From: DATLXU01 sp035575515
Lineage (GTDB): Bacteria > Acidobacteriota > Blastocatellia > UBA7656
Direction of reading: 5' to 3'
DNA length: 64,000 bases
Assembly: GCA_035575515.1 (NCBI GenBank)
Contig: DATLXU010000127.1
Location: 1 to 64,000, forward strand
Shown here: piece by piece, positions 15,894 to 28,940 of the stretch
How the letters are laid out: every line of letters begins with the position of its first letter
Position numbering within the stretch: position 1 is the stretch's first letter
Made by a program: the position numbers and the translations under genes
Notes under the pieces: generated by a model
What the model was told of the DNA's origin: nothing
Seen by the model: the letters and a program-made list of their open reading frames with translations, nothing else
Databases searched by the model: none

Positions 15894-17280
15894 AATGAAG
15901 CACCCCCTTCACTTCGTTCATCGAGATCACCGGAAAGATTCTTAAGAAGAGCAAAAAGAGCGTGAAGAACAAACCGAAGCTGCCGAGCATTATCGTTATC
16001 TCGGTAATTGTCGGCATGTACATAGCCCAGCTCGACGGCAGAAAGTCGCGGTGCAGGCTCGTTACGATGATGACGAACCGCTCGAACCACATCCCAACGT
16101 TCACGAGAATCGAAAGCACAAAGATTAGCGGGACGGACGTGCGCACGCGCTTGAACCAGAATAACTGTGGGACTATCGCGTTGCACGTGACCATAGTCCA
16201 GTAGGCCCAACTGTACGGGCCGAGCACTCGATTGACGATGACGAACATCTCGTTCGGGTTCCCGCTGTAGAATCCTATGAATACTTCCGTGAGGTAAGCC
16301 AGGCTCACAATCGAACCCGTGAGCAGTGTGACCTTGCACATATTCTCAAGGTGCTGGACGGTGATGTAATCTTCGAGCCGCATCAGCTTGCGCACAAGTA
16401 TCATCAGCGTCATCACCATCGCGAATCCTGAGAAGACCGCGCCTGCGACGAAGTACGGCGGAAAGATTGTCGAGTGCCATCCCGGTATCAGCGACGTTGC
16501 GAAATCGAAGCTCACGATTGAGTGAACCGAAAGAACCAACGGAGTGGCGAGCGCGGCAAGAACTAAATAAACAGTCTCGTACCGTGACCACGTTCTGTTC
16601 GAGCCGTTCCAGCCTAAACTTAAAACTTTGTAAAATCCGCGCCGCAGCTTCGATATAGTTCTGTCGCGCGCGGTCGCAAGGTCGGGCACAAGTCCGAGAT
16701 ACCAGAAGACGAGCGAGATGGTGAAATAAGTCGAGATCGCGAAGAAGTCCCACACCAATGGCGAGCGGAAGTTGACCCACAGCGACCCGCGATTGTTTGG
16801 GTAAGGCAGTATCCAGTAAAAGAGCCAGGGCCTTCCCATGTGAATCACGGGGAATATGCCTGCGCACATCACGGCGATAATTGTCATCGCTTCGGCGGAG
16901 CGGTTAACCGACGTGCGCCACTTCTGATTGAACAGAAACAGAATCGCAGATATGAATGTGCCCGCATGCCCGATGCCGATCCAGAAGACGAAGTTCGTGA
17001 TGTCGAAGGCCCAGCCCACGGTCTTATTCAATCCCCACGTTCCGATGCCTGTGCTGACGGTGTGCGCGGTTGCGATGATTCCTGCGACCATCAAAACAAA
17101 CGAGACCGAAAAAGCAATCCACCAGCCCGCGCCAGCCCTGCGGTCAAGCAGGTTGCAGATGTCCGTAGTCACGTCGCCGTAAGTTTTGTGCCCTTCGATG
17201 AGTGGCTTGCGGAGCGGCGACACAACCGGGTGAGTCGCTTCGTGCGCGAGGTCTTCCGTGTGTTTGACTGCAACTGCCAT
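15880..17280 (-). CDS. actC: ActC, NrfD-like quinone-binding membrane subunit of alternative complex III
   Basis: This 466-residue protein has about ten transmembrane helices of the NrfD/PsrC family and a short hydrophilic N-terminus. Family landmarks are KTVGWAFDITNFVFWIGIGH, HAGTFISAILFLFNQKWR, DFATSLIPGWHSTIFPPYF and NRVLGPYSWAYWTMVTCN. In ACIII, ActC is the main quinol-oxidising subunit docked to the iron-sulfur protein ActB. The gene follows actB by 7 bases. Its closest structural relative in the operon is the ActF half of the actF-narK fusion, as expected for the ActC/ActF pair. Confidence 0.94.
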   Translation of the reverse strand: MAVAVKHTEDLAHEATHPVVSPLRKPLIEGHKTYGDVTTDICNLLDRRAGAGWWIAFSVSFVLMVAGIIATAHTVSTGIGTWGLNKTVGWAFDITNFVFWIGIGHAGTFISAILFLFNQKWRTSVNRSAEAMTIIAVMCAGIFPVIHMGRPWLFYWILPYPNNRGSLWVNFRSPLVWDFFAISTYFTISLVFWYLGLVPDLATARDRTISKLRRGFYKVLSLGWNGSNRTWSRYETVYLVLAALATPLVLSVHSIVSFDFATSLIPGWHSTIFPPYFVAGAVFSGFAMVMTLMILVRKLMRLEDYITVQHLENMCKVTLLTGSIVSLAYLTEVFIGFYSGNPNEMFVIVNRVLGPYSWAYWTMVTCNAIVPQLFWFKRVRTSVPLIFVLSILVNVGMWFERFVIIVTSLHRDFLPSSWAMYMPTITEITIMLGSFGLFFTLFLLFLRIFPVISMNEVKGVLHYARR

Positions 17281-17287
17281 AATAAAT

Positions 17288-20215
17288 TCACGCCTCCTCA
17301 GTGTTTCTGACTTTCGCGAGATAGCTGATTGCGGGCCGCAGGTTCAGCTCAGGCAGTAGGATGTAATCGCGCTCGTCGTGCTTCAGGTGATTGGCGCGGC
17401 TCTCCTGATCAACAAGGTCGCCGAATGTGATCGCCTGCGCGGGGCAACTCTGCTGGCAGGCAGTTTGAATCTCGCCATCGCGGATTGCGCGGCCCTCGTT
17501 GCGCGCAAGAATCTTTTTCTCTTCGATGCGCTGAACGCAGAAGGTGCACTTCTCCATCACGCCGCGCGTGCGCACCGTCACGTCAGGGTTGAGCGCGAGG
17601 TTTGCGATTTCGTCGTCGTGCGGGTAGTCGAACCAGTTGAAGCGGCGAACTTTGTATGCGCAGTTGTTAGCGCAATATCTTGTGCCGACGCAGCGATTGT
17701 AGACCTGCATATTGAGGCCCTCGCTGCTGTGAACTGTAGCGAGCACCGGGCAGACGCTTTCGCAACTCGCGTTGTCGCATTGCGCGCACATCACGGGTTG
17801 ATAAACGACCTTCGTCGTTTCGCCGTCGCCTTCAAAGTAACGGTCAAGCCTTATCCAGTGCATCTCGCGCTGGCGGCGCACTTCTTCACGACCGACAACG
17901 GGCACGTTGTTTTCAGCCTGACAGCTAAGGATGCAGGCCGAGCAACCGGTGCAGGCGTTGAGGTCAACGACCATTCCCCACTTGTGCTCGCCGTAAGCGT
18001 GATCTTTCCAGATGCTTTGTGACTGGCGCTCGCGCTCGCCTTCACCCGCGTGTCCGCTGATGAATTCAGCCAGCGTGAATTCTTTGATGATAGGTCGCCC
18101 ATCAAGCGTATGGTGTCGCTGCGTCGAAGCAAATTCAATCTTGGCTCCGGTCTTTTCAATGCTCGCGCCGTTTGCAAGATATTGAAACGTGCCGTTATCG
18201 AATGAGACAAACGGATAAGCATTCGCGCCGATGTTGTTGCCTGCTTTGCCCGCGTGAGTCCTGCCGTAGCCGACCGCAATGGCAATCACATCGTCGTGCT
18301 GCCCCGTTTGAATGTGCGCTGGAAGCTCAATGGTCGTCGCGCCGTTTGATACGCGCACGACGGAGCCTTCTTCAAGCTGCAACTTTTCTGCGAGCGCGGG
18401 CGAGACGCTTGCGTAGTTGTCCCACGTTATCTTTGTTATCGGATCGGGCAATTCCTGAAGCCATGGATTGTTCGCGTGAGCGCCGTCGCGCATCAAAATC
18501 TTTTCATAGAGCGCGACTGTTAATTTGCCTGCAAGCGTCATCGCGCGCGTTTTCAATCGCGTTGCTGCGTTGCCGACATCGCTCGATGCGAAAGCGGGCT
18601 GCGCGGCTGCGGTTCGCTCAATCGTGTAGGCTCCGCTTTCGAGGGACTTATCCCAAAGCTCATCGAAGTTCGCATCTTTCGCAAAGATGTTCTCTTTCCA
18701 GTGCTCGCGTAGTACGTTATAAAAATTTCGTTCGTCGCCGCTCCATCGAAGCAAGCTCTCTTGATAAGCGCGAGTTTGAAACAGCGGCGCGATGGTCGGC
18801 TGGCTCAAGCTAAACGTGCCGCGACGCGGCTCGGCATCGTTCCACGATTCGAGAAAGTGAGACTGCGGGCAGATGAAATCAGCGTTGGCCGAAGTCTCGT
18901 CCCGCGTCGGGTTCAGCGAAATCTTCAATGGCACTTTCGCAAAACCGCTCGTGAATTCATTGCGCGCGAAATGATCATAAGCAGGGTTCACGCCCGAAAT
19001 AATCAACGCTTTAACTTCGCCCGCGTTCATCTCTCGCACGAGTTCAGCCATCGCTTCGTCGTCGCCCTGCTTCTGCGCAGACGGCGCGTTGAGGTCAACC
19101 GTCGCACCATAATTTCCCAAAGCGTTATTGATGAAATTCACAACCACCTGCGCGTCTGTGTCGTTTGCGCCGCTGACGACAAGCGACGCGCCTTTCAACT
19201 TCACAAGCTCGTTTGCCGTTTGCTCTACAACCTGCTGCAGGCGAGGATTGAGATTCGTCGGATTGAACGAAGCAATCTCGGCGGGCGCTTGCTGGCCGGT
19301 CTTTGCTGCGACAAGTTTCGCAAGCAGCAAGAGTGATTCGATCTCTTCGGCGGGCGAAACTTTCACACGGCGGTCGGCATTGCTGCCCGCAAGCGTCAGG
19401 CGCGATTCAAACTGGATGTGGCGCGACATCTCATGGCGGCCATCGCGGAGGTTGCGCGCCTGCGAATAGCCGCGAGTAAACTCAACCGGCGCTATCCACG
19501 TTCCGAGAAAATCCGCGCCGAAGCTCACGATCAATTTCGCCGCGTCAAATTTATAAGACGGTATTGCTTCCCTGCCGTGCGTCTTGAGGTGCGCTTTGCG
19601 AATGGCCGCCGTCGAAACCGCGTCGTAAGTGATGTGCTTGCCGTCTGTGAATTGAGTCAGGAACTTTTCAATCACGGCGAGCGTCGTCGGGCTTGTGATT
19701 GTAGAGGTGAGCACGCGCACCTTGCCGCCGTTTTGTTTTATCCCGTCGAGTTGCTTCTTAATTTCCGCGTCAACTTCATCCCACGTCGCGGCCTGCGAGC
19801 CTCGCATGGGCTGGCGCAGCCGGTCTGAATCATAAAGCTCAAAGACCATCGCGTGAGCGACGGCGCAAAGCCCGCCGCCCGTCAGCGGATGAAGATCGTT
19901 GCCTTCGAGTTTAATCGGGCGACCGTCGCGGACTTTGACGAGCGCGCCGCAAGATGCGCTGCACCCGCCGCAGGTCGAGGCGTAAAACAAACCGACGCCT
20001 GGAGTGAATTCAGCCATCGGCTGCGTGATAAACGGAATGATCTTCTGCTCAGGCGCGCGGCAACCTGCAAGCGCGGCAGCTGCGGCTGAAAACCCTATCA
20101 GCTCGATGAAGGTGCGGCGCGACATTGCAGCTCGCGGTTCGATGTTGACCAGATCAACTGAGTCTCGATCCGCGTCCTGCTGCTGAAAAATTTTCCAGAG
20201 TTTTTCCCCGTTCAT
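17288..20215 (-). CDS. actB: ActB, molybdopterin-oxidoreductase-like plus iron-sulfur subunit of ACIII
   Basis: This 975-residue protein has a twin-arginine-type N-terminus (MSRRTFIELIGFSAAAAALAGC, starting at about residue 31). A long region related to molybdopterin oxidoreductases follows, which in studied ACIII carries no molybdenum. The C-terminal ferredoxin-like domain has four cysteine groups: CTGCSACILSC (about 755), CAQCDNASCESVCP (about 810), CVGTRYCANNC (about 842) and CTFC...CQQSCP (about 890-925). These fit the three [4Fe-4S] plus one [3Fe-4S] clusters of ActB. The B1 and B2 parts are fused in one chain, as usual. It sits 6 bases after actA. Role: electron transfer on the periplasmic side from quinol to ActA. 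Confidence 0.94.
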   Translation of the reverse strand: MNGEKLWKIFQQQDADRDSVDLVNIEPRAAMSRRTFIELIGFSAAAAALAGCRAPEQKIIPFITQPMAEFTPGVGLFYASTCGGCSASCGALVKVRDGRPIKLEGNDLHPLTGGGLCAVAHAMVFELYDSDRLRQPMRGSQAATWDEVDAEIKKQLDGIKQNGGKVRVLTSTITSPTTLAVIEKFLTQFTDGKHITYDAVSTAAIRKAHLKTHGREAIPSYKFDAAKLIVSFGADFLGTWIAPVEFTRGYSQARNLRDGRHEMSRHIQFESRLTLAGSNADRRVKVSPAEEIESLLLLAKLVAAKTGQQAPAEIASFNPTNLNPRLQQVVEQTANELVKLKGASLVVSGANDTDAQVVVNFINNALGNYGATVDLNAPSAQKQGDDEAMAELVREMNAGEVKALIISGVNPAYDHFARNEFTSGFAKVPLKISLNPTRDETSANADFICPQSHFLESWNDAEPRRGTFSLSQPTIAPLFQTRAYQESLLRWSGDERNFYNVLREHWKENIFAKDANFDELWDKSLESGAYTIERTAAAQPAFASSDVGNAATRLKTRAMTLAGKLTVALYEKILMRDGAHANNPWLQELPDPITKITWDNYASVSPALAEKLQLEEGSVVRVSNGATTIELPAHIQTGQHDDVIAIAVGYGRTHAGKAGNNIGANAYPFVSFDNGTFQYLANGASIEKTGAKIEFASTQRHHTLDGRPIIKEFTLAEFISGHAGEGERERQSQSIWKDHAYGEHKWGMVVDLNACTGCSACILSCQAENNVPVVGREEVRRQREMHWIRLDRYFEGDGETTKVVYQPVMCAQCDNASCESVCPVLATVHSSEGLNMQVYNRCVGTRYCANNCAYKVRRFNWFDYPHDDEIANLALNPDVTVRTRGVMEKCTFCVQRIEEKKILARNEGRAIRDGEIQTACQQSCPAQAITFGDLVDQESRANHLKHDERDYILLPELNLRPAISYLAKVRNTEEA

Positions 20216-20221
20216 AAATCC

Positions 20222-20809
20222 TCAGTGATGACAGACGGAGCAATCGGTCGAGGCCATCAATCGTTTCGGTGTCGCTTCTTTCGCAATTACAGGCTTGCCC
20301 GTTTTATCCAGCGTGACTTCGCGATGCGTTCGATGGCAGCTCACGCACGTGCCCATGAAAAGCGAATCGAATTGCGCGACTCGCTCCATCGTCTCAACAG
20401 GGCCATGGCACTGCTGGCATTTAATGCCAGCCGAAACGTGGCGGCTATGATTGAACGCGACGTGATCGGGCAGGTCGTGAACTCTCACCCATTGAATCGG
20501 CTTGTTGTCGCTGAGCGCAGCGGCAATCTTTTGCACTTCGGGCGAGTCCTTGCGAATCTGCGAATGGCAATTCATGCAGACGGACGCCGCCGGTATGCCA
20601 GCGACGCGAGATTTTTCAGCAGCCGAATGGCAATACAAACATGAAATCTGATTGTCGCCCGCATGAATCTTGTGCGAGAAGGCGATGGGTTGCACAGGCT
20701 CGTAGCCCTGCTGGTTGCCGAGCCAGCTAAAGGTTGCGTTTTGCAGCAACACAATCGCGCCGACTACGGTCACGACGAGCGAAACGATTCTTGCAGTCCT
20801 CAAGCTCAT
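20222..20809 (-). CDS. actA: ActA, pentahaem cytochrome c subunit of alternative complex III
   Basis: This 195-residue protein has an N-terminal membrane anchor (IVSLVVTVVGAIVLLQNATF) and five haem motifs: CLYCH, CMNCH, CQQCH, CVSCH and a C-terminal CSVCHH. Five haems and this length match ActA, which collects electrons from ActB. It follows narI by only 4 bases, directly linking the nitrate reductase and ACIII genes in one transcription unit. No second ACIII gene set is in the window. Confidence 0.93.
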   Translation of the reverse strand: MSLRTARIVSLVVTVVGAIVLLQNATFSWLGNQQGYEPVQPIAFSHKIHAGDNQISCLYCHSAAEKSRVAGIPAASVCMNCHSQIRKDSPEVQKIAAALSDNKPIQWVRVHDLPDHVAFNHSRHVSAGIKCQQCHGPVETMERVAQFDSLFMGTCVSCHRTHREVTLDKTGKPVIAKEATPKRLMASTDCSVCHH

Positions 20810-20813
20810 CTCA

Positions 20814-21587
20814 TCACCTCGTAAAAGCAGGCCGGTGCTCGGCTGCCGGTTCCCCGACGGGCAATGGTCGCTCTGCGACCTGCGGCTTGGGTCGCGGGGC
20901 CTGGCCGCGAATCCGTTTTCGATTCCAGTTCCAGATGACGATTTGATAAGGCCGCCACAGGTAATGAATCGGAACGACTAGCATGTGAACCAGTCTCGAG
21001 AATCCGAAGACCGCCACGAGCAGGTACGCGTTAACGATGTGCAGCTTTATCGCGAGCGGCAGCGGCGCAATCATCTGCGTGTCAGGTTGAAACATGAACA
21101 ATGAGCGAAGGTAAGGAACAGCCGACACCGCATACCACGACGAACCCCAGCGATAAAAGACCGCCGTGTAGATGCCGAGCGCGACTTGAACGAGCAACAA
21201 TAAAAGAACGACGACATCCATCAACGACGTGACTGCGCGCACGCGGGCCGAAGTGTGGCGACGGATGATTAGATTCACAAGACCAACGAGTGCCAATAGC
21301 CCGAACAGGAAGCCTGTGCTTTCGAGAACGTAGAGCCGCGCCGGAACTCCGTTGAACCACAGCACGCTTTGCGGAAATAGAAAGCCGATCACGTGGCCCG
21401 CAATCACGCCGAGTATGCCAATGTGCCAAGGAACCGAGCCGTAGAATAGCTCGTTCGATTCGAGGAACTGCGACGAGAGGCTCGAATACGTAAACGGTTT
21501 TTTGAAATAACGCTGCGCCGTGACGACTACTGCAAGCAACACAGCGGCGTAAGGAAAGATGACGAAGAGTAAATTATCAAGCATCAT
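20814..21587 (-). CDS. narI: Respiratory nitrate reductase gamma subunit (cytochrome b)
   Basis: This 257-residue inner-membrane protein has five helices. The haem-ligand histidines are in WHIGILGVIAGHVIGF (two) and in KLHIVNAYLLVAVFGFSRLVHML (two, in segments of the last helix), matching the two b-haems of NarI. It oxidises quinol and passes electrons to NarH. The C-terminal tail is Pro/Arg-rich and longer than the enterobacterial one. The start overlaps narJ by 4 bases and the end is 4 bases from actA. Confidence 0.95.
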   Translation of the reverse strand: MMLDNLLFVIFPYAAVLLAVVVTAQRYFKKPFTYSSLSSQFLESNELFYGSVPWHIGILGVIAGHVIGFLFPQSVLWFNGVPARLYVLESTGFLFGLLALVGLVNLIIRRHTSARVRAVTSLMDVVVLLLLLVQVALGIYTAVFYRWGSSWYAVSAVPYLRSLFMFQPDTQMIAPLPLAIKLHIVNAYLLVAVFGFSRLVHMLVVPIHYLWRPYQIVIWNWNRKRIRGQAPRPKPQVAERPLPVGEPAAEHRPAFTR

Positions 21588-22183
21588 AAGCGTTGCTCCT
21601 TCTTCGCGGCGCGCGACGAGATGCGATAAAGCTCAGGCATCGCACTGACATCTGCCGCCGCCGTGCGCGCAGCTTCGGGCGCGAGCATTTCAAGCGCACG
21701 GTGAATAGTTTCAATCAAGCGCGTGTAAGGATTCTCCGACTGACCGAGCGCCGCGAGCATTTTTTCAATTGCGGGCAGAAGGCATTCAGCGATGAGCGCG
21801 TCGCGCAATTCTTTATCTTCGAGTTTCACTATCAATCGAAGCAGCACGGGCAGGTAGTCGGGCAATTGATTCTGCTGGCCCAATTCAAAAGGCGCTTCGG
21901 TCTCTTGCAGGTTTGCGAGAAACAGCCCGCGTTTGTAGTTTTCGCCGAACAGGTGATAACCGACTTCGAGTGTACAGACCGGGTTGAGGTCGAACGTCTG
22001 CGTGTACCGCTCTTGAAGCGCACCAAGATTGAGGCTTTCAATCTCGCGATAGAAATCCGAAAACGCGGGCGCAAGCTCAGGGCTTTCGATTGCGACAACC
22101 TGACGGCCAAGCTCAAGCCGCGCGCCCCAACTTTCATCAGGGTACTCAAGCAGGTTGGCCAGTGATTCATAGAGTTGATTCAT
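21584..22183 (-). CDS. narJ: NarJ, nitrate reductase assembly chaperone
   Basis: The 199-residue protein of the NarJ/TorD chaperone family begins LYESLANLLEYPDESWGARL and contains ERYTQTFDLNPVCTLEVGYHLFGENYKRG, the family core. Known NarJ binds NarG and promotes molybdenum-cofactor insertion before membrane attachment; it is cytoplasmic and not part of the final enzyme. It sits 6 bases after narH and overlaps narI, the standard narGHJI order. Confidence 0.93.
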   Translation of the reverse strand: MNQLYESLANLLEYPDESWGARLELGRQVVAIESPELAPAFSDFYREIESLNLGALQERYTQTFDLNPVCTLEVGYHLFGENYKRGLFLANLQETEAPFELGQQNQLPDYLPVLLRLIVKLEDKELRDALIAECLLPAIEKMLAALGQSENPYTRLIETIHRALEMLAPEAARTAAADVSAMPELYRISSRAAKKEQRL

Positions 22184-22189
22184 AGTTCA

Positions 22190-23683
22190 CTATGCTCCTC
22201 TCGTCGGCGCATCGCGGAAGCCGAAACCGGCTTGCCCCTTCTCAGCCCACATATCGTCGTTCAACATCTGCATCGCTTCTTCACGATGCGATGGCGGAAT
22301 CACGAACCGATCATCCATTGTCGGCAGCGATGTCAAACGATAAATCGCTTCGGCTTCTTCTTCGGTCATCCCGACCTGCTCAAGCGCAAGCTTCACCTTT
22401 GAATGATCCATGTCGTCAACCGTGTCCATTCGCTTGAATAATCGAACCGCGTATTGCTTCTTGAGCGCGTAGCGAACAAGTTCTGTGTTGCCGCCCGAAA
22501 ACAATCGCGCCATGTACTCCATCGGCAACCGCGCTTTTTCTATCGGCGAGAACAACTCTTTGTTCGCCGTGTCGTACAGCCCGTCTTCCGCTTTCGCCAT
22601 AACGGGCAACAGAGGCGGCACATAGAACAGCATCGGAAGCGTGCGGAACTCAGGATGAAGCGGCAGCGCCATCCGCCACTCTTTGACGTAACGATACACG
22701 GGCGAACGCTGCGCCGCTTCAATCGTGCGCTCGTCAATGCCGTTACGCATCGCTTCTTCGATCACCTGTGGATCGAACGGGTCTAAGATGATGTCGCGCT
22801 GCGCTTCGACCAGTTTGTCGTCAGGGACTTTCATTGCGTCGAGCATTCGGTCAGCGTCATAAAGCAGCGCGCCCAAGTATCGAATCCGCCCCACGCACGA
22901 ATGGAAGCACGCGGGAGCCTGACCAGTTTCGAGTCGCGGAAAACACAAAATGCACTTTTCCGATTTGCCAGTTGACCAGTTGTAAAAAGTCTTCTTGTAG
23001 GGGCACGCGGTCACGCACATTCGCCAGCCGCGACAGACTTCCTGATTGATTAAGACGATGCCGTCTTCGCCGCGCTTGTAGATCGCGCCCGACGGACACG
23101 CCGCAACGCATGCAGGATTCACGCAGTGATTGCAGATTCTTGGAAGATAAAAGAAGACCAGCCGCTCGATCTCGAACAGCTCTTCGCGCTGCTCGTCTGT
23201 GAGAGCTTCGAGGTTCGGATCGTTCGCCGCATAGACAGGCGAGCCGCTCAGGTCATCATCCCAGTTCGGCCCGGCTTCAATCTCCATCGGCCTGCCCGTG
23301 ACCATCGAGATTGGCCGCGCCGTAGGCTGGTCAGCGCCTTCGGGCGAGTTGAACAGGTCTTCATATTTATAAGTCCACGGCTCGTAGTAATCGTCGAGCT
23401 TCGGCATGTGTGGGTTATGAAAAATGTTCAGGACGCGAAGCGCCTTGCCGCCCATCTTGAGTTCGGGCTGACCGTTATGCTGTTCCCATCCGCCTTTGTA
23501 TTTGTTCTGATCTTCCCACTGCGTCGGGTATCCCGTGCCCGGCTTTGTTTCAACGTTGTTCCACCACATGTACTCAGCGCCTTTGCGATCAGTCCAAACA
23601 TTCTTGCAGGCAATCGAGCAGGTGTGGCAACCGATGCACTTGTCGAGATGAAACACCATTGATATTTGCAAGCGAACGTCCAT
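22190..23683 (-). CDS. narH: Respiratory nitrate reductase beta subunit (iron-sulfur)
   Basis: The 497-residue protein starts MDVRLQISMVFHLDKCIGCH and has four cysteine groups: CIGCHTCSIACKNVW at the N-terminus, CNHCVNPACVAACPSGA, CRGWRMCVTACPYKK and CILCFPRLETGQAPACFHSC. In the third group a Trp replaces one Cys, the known NarH feature giving a [3Fe-4S] cluster. The protein wires NarI haem to the NarG active site. It lies 14 bases after narG and 6 before narJ. Confidence 0.96.
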   Translation of the reverse strand: MDVRLQISMVFHLDKCIGCHTCSIACKNVWTDRKGAEYMWWNNVETKPGTGYPTQWEDQNKYKGGWEQHNGQPELKMGGKALRVLNIFHNPHMPKLDDYYEPWTYKYEDLFNSPEGADQPTARPISMVTGRPMEIEAGPNWDDDLSGSPVYAANDPNLEALTDEQREELFEIERLVFFYLPRICNHCVNPACVAACPSGAIYKRGEDGIVLINQEVCRGWRMCVTACPYKKTFYNWSTGKSEKCILCFPRLETGQAPACFHSCVGRIRYLGALLYDADRMLDAMKVPDDKLVEAQRDIILDPFDPQVIEEAMRNGIDERTIEAAQRSPVYRYVKEWRMALPLHPEFRTLPMLFYVPPLLPVMAKAEDGLYDTANKELFSPIEKARLPMEYMARLFSGGNTELVRYALKKQYAVRLFKRMDTVDDMDHSKVKLALEQVGMTEEEAEAIYRLTSLPTMDDRFVIPPSHREEAMQMLNDDMWAEKGQAGFGFRDAPTRGA

Positions 23684-23697
23684 GTCGTCTCCTTTGA

Positions 23698-27335
<3,638 letters not shown>

Positions 27336-27339
<4 letters not shown>

Positions 27340-28214
27340 AGTCTATTCCTCCGCACTAACTCTTCGCGCACGCCTCGATGGCGATTGCGCCAGATGGCGT
27401 GAAGCGCAAGCATCGCAAGCGCAAGCGTTATGAAACCGACGATTAAAAACCATGGATCGAGCGCGGCAATTCCGGGACGGATTTGCGCCGCAGGATAAGC
27501 GACCTTTGCGTTTTGAAAATAAGCGAACAGCTTGACTATCTCTTCGTCTGAAAGCGGGCGCGCGGCAAATACCGATTTCATCGTCGGGAAATTCGGGTTC
27601 TGCAAAATCGAGATAAGCTCAGGGTCTTTGTACTTCGTGTTGACGGCAGTGAGATCAGGCCCGAGCGTTCCGCCGCCTAGGCGGCCCACGCCCTCGACGT
27701 TGTGACACGATATGCAGGCCGCGCCACCGCTTGCGAGTCGTGATTGGCCAATGAACAACCGATAGCCTTCGTCAATGTCAGTTGGAACAATCGGACGGGC
27801 GAGCTTCGCGCCTGCGGGAACGAACGCCTCGTTTTTCTTCGTCAGGTCTTCGATGAGCGCAAGCACCGCGTCAACTTGATCGGGCGAAAGCATCTGATCG
27901 GGCATGACTTCGGGCGCGAATTTTTTGAAAAGCGCCTGCGCGTCGACGTTGCCGCTACGATTCATCGCAGCGGGCGACTTGATGAATTCGTGCAGCCAGT
28001 CGCGCGTGCGGCGCGCGGTCACGCCTTTAAGATCGGGGCCTTTCTTGTCGCCGCTGCCGATGTTGTGGCAGCTATAACAACTCTTCTCGAAGATGACTGC
28101 GCCCGGCGACGGCTGCTGCGCCTGTTGTTGCGCCTGTGTCGCCCACGCGCAGGTCGCGAGCATCGCTGCGAGCGCGATCAATTTAATTGTGAATCTCATT
28201 TCAATCTTTGACAT
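27336..28214 (-). CDS. Dihaem membrane-anchored cytochrome c heading the nar genes (NarC-like)
   Basis: This 292-residue protein has a signal peptide (about 10-28), two class I cytochrome domains with CYSCH (about 46) and CISCH (about 167), and a C-terminal membrane span (about 254-273) with a basic tail. A dihaem cytochrome named NarC opens the nar operon of Thermus, where it is needed for assembly and electron flow of the nitrate reductase. Position and haem number make this a likely counterpart, although the domain layout was not compared. The gene overlaps narG by 4 bases. It could also be the electron acceptor of the ACIII encoded downstream. Confidence 0.85.
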
Positions 28215-28262
28215 AAAGCCAACCTCAACTCGTTATGAAGACCAGAGAGTCAATCCTTCGCA

Positions 28263-28697
28263 TCACGTTTCTGAAATAACTACCGATGGTCGCGGAGCCG
28301 ACGCGATGACTTCTGCAATCGTTTTGCTCTGAAGCAAGTGAACAAGCTCTTTGCGCACGCGCTGCCAGTCTTCATGCAGTGCGCACGACGCCTCACCGTT
28401 GCACTGGCCGCGCCCCAGAATGCAATGGTCGAGGTAAGGGTCAGGCTCAAGCACTCGAAAGACTTCCCAAAGCGTTATCGTGTTAGCGGGTCGCGCAAGC
28501 TCGTAGCCGCCGTGAATCCCTTTGACCGAGCGCAGAAGGCGATGGCGGCGAAGTTCGCCTAAAATCTTGCGCAGGTAAATCGGCGGAATCTTTTCGCTGT
28601 CGGCAATCTCTTGCAGTCCGCAAAGACCATCGTGCTGGCGGGCCAGATAGGCCAGCGCGCGAATTCCATAGCCTGTCGCCTTTGAGAAAATCATCAC
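28263..28697 (-). CDS. Rrf2-family transcriptional regulator with three cysteines
   Basis: This 144-residue winged-helix regulator begins MMIFSKATGYGIRALAYLAR and has the Rrf2 recognition region (LRKILGELRRHRLLRSVKGIHGGYELAR). Three cysteines, Cys92-x6-Cys99-x5-Cys105, lie in the position that binds an iron-sulfur cluster in IscR and NsrR. The spacing is close to IscR's x5/x5 and NsrR's x4/x5 but identical to neither. It is the first gene of the nar-act operon, 48 bases before the dihaem cytochrome, so it is well placed to control nitrate respiration in response to NO, oxygen or Fe-S status. A tandem 17-bp repeat directly before its start may be its own operator. Confidence 0.9.
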   Translation of the reverse strand: MMIFSKATGYGIRALAYLARQHDGLCGLQEIADSEKIPPIYLRKILGELRRHRLLRSVKGIHGGYELARPANTITLWEVFRVLEPDPYLDHCILGRGQCNGEASCALHEDWQRVRKELVHLLQSKTIAEVIASAPRPSVVISET

Positions 28698-28708
28698 CGA
28701 TAAACTGA

Positions 28709-28742
28709 CCAGCGTACTTATTTATCCAGCGTACTTATTTGT
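28709..28742. promoter_or_regulatory. Tandem 17-bp direct repeat, possible Rrf2-regulator operator
   Basis: CCAGCGTACTTATTTAT (28709-28725) is followed at once by CCAGCGTACTTATTTGT (28726-28742), differing at one position. The pair ends 12 bases upstream of the Rrf2-type regulator start, where a promoter or operator is expected. Direct tandem copies at 17-bp pitch could hold two regulator dimers. The assignment to this regulator is inference from position. Confidence 0.5.
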
Positions 28743-28940
28743 CCTTAATCATCACTATCGGGCCGGTCGGCGTAAATAATCAGGGGCAATCATTTTTCTG
28801 ATTAGTTTGTTCAGGTGATGAAATGAGGAGGGAATAACCGGGCCACGCCACCCGTTTGTTATGCCGAAACGAACAGAACCAGCGCGGGCGATTGATTCTC
28901 GCCCACGACAGGCAATTTTCTATACCGTGCAATCTTGTCT

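Noticed and set aside
28921..28935. GGTATAGAAAATTGC on the minus strand as a sigma-54 promoter for the nar-act operon
   Set aside because: GG and GC are 11 rather than 10 bases apart, and the upstream T is missing.
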